DNA of 64,000 bases from Streptomyces misionensis (GTDB taxonomy: Bacteria; Actinomycetota; Actinomycetes; Streptomycetales; Streptomycetaceae), in assembly GCF_900104815.1 (NCBI RefSeq), contig NZ_FNTD01000004.1, forward strand, positions 5,827,001-5,891,000, in the 5' to 3' direction. The notes under the pieces are model-generated. The model was not told where the DNA came from and did not search any database. It saw only the letters and a list, made by a program, of their open reading frames with translations. The position numbers were made by a program, and so were the translations under genes. Below, piece after piece: positions 58,689-64,000 of the stretch. Position 1 is the first letter of the stretch, and every line of letters starts with the position of its first letter.

Positions 58689-60334
58689 TCAGCTGTTGCT
58701 CACCGTGCGCTGGGGCTCCAGCTCCGGTTCGCCCAGTGCCTCCGGCAGCACCACCGTGAACTCCGCGCCGCCCCCGCCGGCGGTGCCCACGGTGGCGCTG
58801 CCGCCCTGGCGCTCGGCGAGCCGGCGCACCAGCGACAGCCCGATGCCCCGCTTGCCGTGCGCGGGCGGCCGCTTGGTCGACCAACCCTCGGTGAACACCA
58901 ACTCCCGCTGGTCCGGGGGATCCCCGGGCCCGTGTCGCGCACCCGGAGCACCACCGTGCGGCCCTCGGTGCGCAACTCGACCTCCACGCGCGCGTGCGGG
59001 GTGCCCGCGACCGCGTCCAGGGCGTTGTCCACGAGGTTGCCGACCACGGTGACCAGCCCCCGCGGATCGACCAGCCGGTCCGGCAGCCGGCTGCGCTCCG
59101 ACACCCACAGGGCCACCCCGCGCTCGGCCGCCACGGTCGCCTTGCCGACCAGCAGCGCGGCCAGCAGCGGGTCGTGGATCTTCTCGGTGATCTGTTCGGA
59201 CGTGACCCGGTGGTCCCCGACCACCTCGCCGACGAACTCCACCGCGTCGTCGTACATCTCCAGCTCCAGCAGCCCGAGCAGGGTGTGCATGCGGTTGGCG
59301 TGCTCGTGGTCCTGGGCGCGCAGGGCGTCGATCAGCCCGCGCGTGGAGTCCAGTTCCCGCCCCAGCTGCTCCAGCTCGGTGCGGTCGCGCAGGGTGGCGA
59401 CCGCACCGCCGTCGTCGGTGGGCATCCGGTTGGCGACCAGCACCCGCGGGCCGCGCACCGTCAGCAGATCGGTCCCGGTCACCCGCCCGGCGAGCACATC
59501 GGTCGTGCGGCCCGCGCCGAGCGCCTCGTCGGGAGTGCGGCCCACCGCCTCGTCGCCGATGCCCAGCAGCCGCCGCGCCTCGTCGTTGAGCAGGCGGATC
59601 CGGCCGCTGCGATCCAGCGCGACCACGCCCTCCCGGATGCCGTGCAGCATCGCCTCGCGCTCGGCGAGCAGCGCCGAGATGTCGGAGAAGGCCAGGTCAC
59701 GGGTCTGCCGCTGGACCCTGCGGGAGATCAGCCAGGCGGCCAGCGCGCCCACCGCGAGCGCGCCCCCGGCGTAGGCGAGCAGCCCGGGGATGGCACTGAT
59801 CAGCCGGGCGCGCACGCTGTCGTAGGCGATGCCGACCGAGACCGCCCCGATGACGTGGTGATCGGCGTCGTACAGCGGCACCTTGCCCCGTGCGGAGCGT
59901 CCCAGGGTGCCCCGGTCGATCTCCATGACCTCCTTGCCCGCCAGGGCGCCGGAGGGGCTCGTGGAGACCTTGTGGCCGATCTGCGAGGTCGTCGGGTGCG
60001 ACCAGCGCACCCAGTGCCGGTCCAGCACCACGATGTACTCGGCGTGGGTGGCCCGCCGGATCCGCTCGGCCTCCTGCTGCACCGGCCCGTCCTCGGTCGG
60101 CGGGGTGCTCAGCAGTCCCTGGGCGATCTGCGGGTCCTGGGCCGTGGTCTCGGCGATGGCCAGCGCGCGCCGCATCGCCTCGTGGTCCAGCTGTTTGCTC
60201 AGCGGCGCGAGGAACAGGCCGGTCGCCAGCACCGCGACTCCCGCGGCGAGCGTGACCTGCATCAGCAGCACCTGCGAGAACACCCGCCGTGGCATACCGA
60301 GACGCAGACGGCGTGCGGGGGGAGTGTGGCTCAT
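58689..60334 (-). pseudogene. CitA/DcuS-type sensor kinase gene with an apparent frameshift
   Basis: The frame from 60334 encodes an N-terminal membrane helix, an extracellular sCache/PDC sensor domain (about 35-160), a second helix, a PAS domain (about 200-310; EGVVALDRSGRIRLLNDEAR) and the CitA-type phosphoacceptor block DHEHANRMHTLLGLLELE. After RVRDTGPGIP it goes out of frame: the expected continuation DQRELVFTEGWSTKRPPAHG ... GIGLSLVRRLAE lies in another frame that stops at 58689. One base appears missing from the run of five G (58915-58919 on the plus strand). Whether this is a real mutation or a sequence error cannot be decided; if real, the ATPase end is lost. Together with the CitB-like gene it would form a two-component system. 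Confidence 0.85.
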
Positions 60335-60368
60335 GGGAGGACAGTACGGGCTCCGCCCGGCGCGTGGC

Positions 60369-61310
60369 TCAGCTCGCCAGCGCCGTCGGCCGCAGTTCGC
60401 GCACCGCCACCACGTTCATCCGGGCCGGAGTGCCGAGCACCGCGGCGCCGCAGCTCTCCGGGCGCGGCGGCAACGACGCCCCGCGCGCCACGGTGACCCG
60501 CCAGCGGCGCCCGTCGGAGTGGACGACGGTGACCTCCCAGCGCGGCGCCGCGCCATCCGTGCGTACGACGCCCAGCACGCCCGCCCGGTGCTCGCCCGCC
60601 ACCGAACGCACCGCCAGTTCGGCGGCCTGCCCCGGCCGTTCGAAGGCGGAGCAGCCACGGCAGCCCTCGACCGCCACCCGGCCCTCCCGGACCCCGTCCA
60701 GGGCCGCCTTGACGGTGGCGGTCCCGGCGCGCCCGTAGACGTAGCCGTACGGCAGCACGAGCACCGTCGGCGCGAAGCGATGTCCACCCAGATGGGTGAC
60801 CTCCCAGACCCCGCTTTCCCCGGCGGCGGCCAGCTCGGCGGCGAGCGGACGGCCCTGGAGGGCGCAGCAGCGGTCGCGCTTGCCGTTGGTGCACACGAGC
60901 GCGAGCGGGGCGCCGGTGTGCGGACGCCCGCCGAGCACCGCGGCGAAGGAACGGTGGTCGCCCGCTCCGAGGGCGGGCAGGTCCAGGTCGAGCAGCCGGC
61001 GCGGATCTCGGGTGACGGCGCCGTGCAGCCACACCCGTCCCGGCAAGGTGTGGGCGGCGTACACCCGCCGGATCTCGCAGGTGCCGGGATCGGCGTGGCG
61101 GCCGGGACGCCGGATGAGGGCGACGCGCACGCCCGTGCCCTCCGCCGCCGCCTCGAGGGCCCGGCCCACGGCCGGGTCCAGATGGCTGGAAGTGAGCGCC
61201 TTGGCACCCCACGGGCCGGGCTGTTCCAGCAGCAGCCATGTCGTCGCCGTGGCCGCCGTTGCCGAAAGGGGCTCGTCGAGGCTTCGGGAGACGGTCGCGC
61301 ACCAACTCAC
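60369..61310 (-). CDS. Sucrase/ferredoxin-like (thioredoxin-fold) protein
   Basis: A 313-residue protein with GTG start MSWCATVSRSLDE. Family blocks are ALVCTNGKRDRCCALQGRPL (cysteines for a 2Fe-2S-like cluster), HLGGHRFAPTVLVLPYGYVY and EGCRGCSAF. Such proteins have a thioredoxin-like ferredoxin fold and are thought to be small redox proteins. An iron box immediately upstream implies iron-regulated expression, which would fit a role in ferric-siderophore reduction or iron-sulfur supply; this is inference. Confidence 0.87.
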   Translation of the reverse strand: MSWCATVSRSLDEPLSATAATATTWLLLEQPGPWGAKALTSSHLDPAVGRALEAAAEGTGVRVALIRRPGRHADPGTCEIRRVYAAHTLPGRVWLHGAVTRDPRRLLDLDLPALGAGDHRSFAAVLGGRPHTGAPLALVCTNGKRDRCCALQGRPLAAELAAAGESGVWEVTHLGGHRFAPTVLVLPYGYVYGRAGTATVKAALDGVREGRVAVEGCRGCSAFERPGQAAELAVRSVAGEHRAGVLGVVRTDGAAPRWEVTVVHSDGRRWRVTVARGASLPPRPESCGAAVLGTPARMNVVAVRELRPTALAS

Positions 61311-61329
61311 AGAGGTGAGCCTAACCTGA
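61311..61329 (-). promoter_or_regulatory. DmdR/IdeR-type iron box
   Basis: On the minus strand the bases read TCAGGTTAGGCTCACCTCT, matching the 19-base iron box TTAGGTTAGGCTAACCTAA at 14 positions with an intact GGTTAGGCT core. It overlaps the region directly before the start codon of the sucrase/ferredoxin-like gene. Confidence 0.75.
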
Positions 61330-61407
61330 CTTGCGGCGGGGCGACTTCCGGCCGGGCCGTGTCGCGCCTGGCGGCGGGTGTGGGGCCGGCCCCGGGAGAG
61401 GCCCCGG

Positions 61408-62679
61408 CTACCGCGGTTCCGGCAAGGGCTGGGGCGGGCGCGGGCCGACGTAGTGGCCCACGGGGCGCATGCGCAGCGGGCGCTCGTCGTACTCCTCCAG
61501 GGCGTGCGCGATCCAGCCCGCCGTGCGGGCCACGGCGAAGATCGTCTCGCCGGCGGTGGCCGGCATCCCGAAGGAGGCGGTGAACACCGCGAGCGCCAGG
61601 TCGACATTGGCGTGCAGCGGGGTGTGCCGGGCGGTCGTGGCGACGATGTCGCGGGCCGCGAGCAGCGCCGACTCCGCGCGGGGGAGCCGTTCCAGCAGGC
61701 CGAACAGGACCCGGGCGCGGGGGTCCTCGCCGGTGTACAGACGGTGGCCGAGGCCGGGGATGCGGCGGCCGGCGCGCAGTTCGTCGGCGATCACCGGGGC
61801 GGCGGTGCCCAGTTCGAGCACGTCCAGCAGCATCCGGTGGGCGAGGCCGCTGCCGGCGCCGTGCAGCGGGCCCTCCAGGACGCCGAGCCCGGCGGAGACG
61901 GCCGCGTACGCGTGCGCCCGGGCCGAGGCGGCCACCCGGACGGCCAGCGTGGAGGCGGCCAGGTCGTGGTCGGCGAGCAGGGCGAGCGCGGCGTCCAGCA
62001 CGCGCAGGGCGTCCTCGTCGGCCGGGAGGCCGGTCAGCCGCGCCCACAGGCGGTGGGCGAGCGGTACGTCGTCCCCGGGATCGCGCAGGGCCGGCGGCAG
62101 CGCGGCCACCATGGTGGGGATGAGCACGCGCGCCGTGTTCAGCACGGCGTCCCCGGACAGGTCGAAGCGCAGCGGGTCCTCGGCCGACGCGGCGATCGCC
62201 GCGACCCGCAGCCGGTCGGTGGGGGAGGTGTGCTCGGGCAGTGCCTTGACGGCCCGGCGGGCGACCCGCAGGGTCTCCTCCGGCGCGGTGAAGGCCGCAC
62301 CGGGGGCGAGCCGGCCGGTCCACAGCCACTCCGCGACCTCCTCGTAGGAGTGGCGGGCGGCCAGCTCGGTGGCGTCGACGCCCCGGTAGTAGTACCGGTC
62401 CGCCTCGATCAGCGTGATCCGGGTGCGTACCGAGAGGTCACCGCCCGAGCCGGGGACCCCGGCGCTCTCGCGGCGGTTGCGCCGGGCCAGTTCCTCCACC
62501 TCGCGCGCCTCGAAGGTGCTGGCGCGGCCGCCGGGCTCGCGCCTGCTGCTCAGCAGGCCGCGGCTCACATACGCGTAGACCGTCTCGGGCTTCACGCCGA
62601 GCAGTTCGGCGGTCTCCTTGGTGGTCAGCCTTCGCCCGGGGCGGTTGGGGACGGGTTCGTGATCGCGCATGGGGGTCAC
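61408..62679 (-). CDS. Citrate synthase family protein with N-terminal DNA-binding domain
   Basis: A 423-residue protein (420 if the ATG at 62670 is used; the GTG at 62679 has AGAGG eight bases upstream). Residues about 15-70 form a MerR/excisionase-type helix-turn-helix (LTTKETAELLGVKPETVYAY, then a wing with SRREPGGRAS). The remainder is citrate synthase-like: GPLHGAGSG and GLGHRLYTGEDPRA carry the two active-site histidines, and HANVDLAL the acid residue. It may be an enzyme, a metabolite-sensing regulator, or both. It is divergent from a second citrate synthase, with a palindromic operator between them. Confidence 0.87.
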   Translation of the reverse strand: MTPMRDHEPVPNRPGRRLTTKETAELLGVKPETVYAYVSRGLLSSRREPGGRASTFEAREVEELARRNRRESAGVPGSGGDLSVRTRITLIEADRYYYRGVDATELAARHSYEEVAEWLWTGRLAPGAAFTAPEETLRVARRAVKALPEHTSPTDRLRVAAIAASAEDPLRFDLSGDAVLNTARVLIPTMVAALPPALRDPGDDVPLAHRLWARLTGLPADEDALRVLDAALALLADHDLAASTLAVRVAASARAHAYAAVSAGLGVLEGPLHGAGSGLAHRMLLDVLELGTAAPVIADELRAGRRIPGLGHRLYTGEDPRARVLFGLLERLPRAESALLAARDIVATTARHTPLHANVDLALAVFTASFGMPATAGETIFAVARTAGWIAHALEEYDERPLRMRPVGHYVGPRPPQPLPEPR

Positions 62680-62698
62680 GGTAGCGGCCTCTGCACAC

Positions 62699-62756
62699 CT
62701 TGATGGACATCCTGCTGTGTATTGATTCAATCAATATTGACAGAAGATCCATCAAG
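62699..62756. promoter_or_regulatory. Nested palindromes between the two citrate synthase genes
   Basis: A perfect palindrome ATTGATTCAATCAAT (62721-62735) is enclosed by the inverted repeat CTTGATGGA (62699-62707) / TCCATCAAG (62748-62756). All arms share the TTGAT half-site. The region is conspicuously AT-rich against the surrounding genes. Confidence 0.75.
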
Positions 62757-62792
62757 CATGGACAGTCGAATCAAGTTCAGAGGAGGAGAGAC

Positions 62793-63956
62793 ATGGCCAT
62801 CAACAGGACCGCAACGCCGCTCGTGGACGTGCCGCGGGGCCTCGCCGGCGTCGTCGTCACCGAGACGGAGATCGGTGACGTCCGAGGGCGGGAGGGTTTC
62901 TACCACTACCGGCAGTACTCGGCCGTCGACCTCGCGCGCACCCGGCGCTTCGAGGACGTCTGGCACCTCCTCGTGCACGGGGCGCTGCCCGGCGCCGAAC
63001 GCGCCGCCGCCTTCGCCGCCGAGACCGCGGCGCTGCGCCGGCTGCCCGGGGAGGTCCGGGCCGCCCTGCCCGCGATCGCCGCGGCGAGCCGCCGCTCCGG
63101 ACCGCTGGCCGGCCTGCGCACGGCACTGTCGCTCCTGGGTGCGGCCCGCGGCTTCCGGCCGCTGTACGACCTGGACGCCGAGCGGCGCCGCGCCGACACG
63201 CTGGCCGCCTGCGCCGCCGTGCCCACCCTGCTCACCGCCCTGTACCGGCTGGGGCGGGGGCTCGACCCGGTGGAGCCGCGCGACGACCTGTCGTACGCGG
63301 CCAACTACCTCTACATGCTGACCGGTTCGGAACCCGATGCGCGCCGGGCCCGTGCCGTCGAGCAATACTTGATCTCCACCATTGACCATGGTTTCAATGC
63401 GTCAACGTTCACCGCCCGGGTCATCGCCTCCACCGGCGCCGACGTCGCGGCCTGTCTCACCGGGGCCGTGGGCGCGCTGTCCGGCCCGCTGCACGGAGGC
63501 GCGCCCAGCCGGGCCCTGGACACCCTGGACGCGATCGGCACCCCGGAGCGCATCGACCCCTGGATCCGGGAACGGGTGCTGGCCGGCGACCGGATCATGG
63601 GCTTCGGACACGCGGTCTACCGCACCGAGGACCCCCGCTCGCGGATGCTCCGGGAGATCGCCCTCGGCTTCGGCGGCCCGCGGGTGGACTTCGCGGTCGA
63701 GGTCGAACGCCGGGTCGAGGCCATCCTCGCCGAGCTGAAGCCGGGCCGAGAACTCCACACCAACGTCGAGTTCTACGCCGGTGTGGTCATGGAACTGTGC
63801 GGCCTGCCCCGCGAGATGTTCACCCCCACCTTCGCGGCCTCACGGGTCGTCGGCTGGAGCGCCAACCTCCTCGAACAGGCGGCCGACCCGAAGATCATCC
63901 GCCCCGCGGCCCGCTACGTCGGCCCCGATGCCCCCGCCACTCTTCCCGCCGTCTAG
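62793..63956 (+). CDS. Citrate synthase (or 2-methylcitrate synthase)
   Basis: A 387-residue enzyme. Active-site blocks are GPLHGGAPS, GFGHAVYRTEDPRS and HTNVEFYAG; the last carries Glu where most citrate synthases have Asp, as in some CitA-type isoforms. It condenses acetyl-CoA (or propionyl-CoA) with oxaloacetate. AGGAGGAG precedes the ATG at 62793. It is divergent from the DNA-binding citrate synthase and probably controlled through the shared palindromes. After its stop, 63957-64000 shows nothing assignable. Confidence 0.92.
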   Translation: MAINRTATPLVDVPRGLAGVVVTETEIGDVRGREGFYHYRQYSAVDLARTRRFEDVWHLLVHGALPGAERAAAFAAETAALRRLPGEVRAALPAIAAASRRSGPLAGLRTALSLLGAARGFRPLYDLDAERRRADTLAACAAVPTLLTALYRLGRGLDPVEPRDDLSYAANYLYMLTGSEPDARRARAVEQYLISTIDHGFNASTFTARVIASTGADVAACLTGAVGALSGPLHGGAPSRALDTLDAIGTPERIDPWIRERVLAGDRIMGFGHAVYRTEDPRSRMLREIALGFGGPRVDFAVEVERRVEAILAELKPGRELHTNVEFYAGVVMELCGLPREMFTPTFAASRVVGWSANLLEQAADPKIIRPAARYVGPDAPATLPAV

Positions 63957-64000
63957 ACGAGCCGCCCCCGGGAACCCTTTTATCCTGGTCCGCAGCCGGT

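Overview
The window is a high-GC chromosomal segment from a Streptomyces-type actinomycete. The main evidence is a contiguous developmental and housekeeping block that I recognise as streptomycete: lexA, the nrdR-nrdJ pair, rnhB, a RecQ-like helicase, the sporulation regulator whiH, the principal sigma factor hrdB and a topoisomerase IV type parE. Many starts are GTG and several genes look leaderless. From memory, unverified by any search, the order resembles the lexA-to-citrate-synthase region of Streptomyces coelicolor.

Layout. (1) 1-1847: the 3' end of an IucA/IucC siderophore synthetase and its acyltransferase. (2) 1925-12800: DNA repair and nucleotide metabolism (DinG-type helicase, LexA with an SOS box, NrdR with paired NrdR boxes, B12-dependent ribonucleotide reductase), then TerD, a DUF4937 protein, a histidine phosphatase, an ADP-ribosylglycohydrolase and a TetR regulator. 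(3) 12965-31420: an accessory block. A single-module polyketide synthase (KS-AT-degenerate DH-ACP) is transcribed leftward. Divergent from it runs a LuxR-type regulator and a tightly packed operon: membrane desaturase, both subunits of B12-dependent glutamate mutase, both subunits of a KorAB-type 2-oxoacid:ferredoxin oxidoreductase, a FAD/NAD(P)-binding protein and an adenylate-forming enzyme. A TetR/MFS pair and two small redox genes follow. I do not recognise this gene combination; it is the best candidate for an undescribed biosynthetic system. (4) 31689-43085: rnhB, conserved unknowns, a RecQ helicase with a C-terminal phosphoribosyltransferase-like domain, a TetR/monooxygenase pair with a repeated operator, a DUF4192 gene behind two DnaA boxes, a NrtR-like NUDIX regulator and a fused ABC transporter. 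(5) 43252-50019: whiH, hrdB, a secreted trypsin-like protease, a small zinc-ribbon-like protein and parE. (6) 50352-63956: a NarL-type two-component system, a DUF485/solute symporter pair, a CitA/CitB-type two-component system flanking a nitrate/sulfonate-type ABC transporter (the kinase gene is frameshifted as read), an iron-box-linked sucrase/ferredoxin-like protein, and two divergent citrate synthase genes, one with an N-terminal DNA-binding domain.

How the accessory genes could work together (inference): glutamate mutase would make 3-methylaspartate; the adenylating enzyme could load an amino acid or acyl group onto the PKS carrier protein; KorAB could supply an acyl-CoA; the desaturase and flavoprotein could tailor the product; and the LuxR/TetR regulators with the MFS pump would give control and export. 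No tRNA, rRNA, insertion sequence or CRISPR array was seen.
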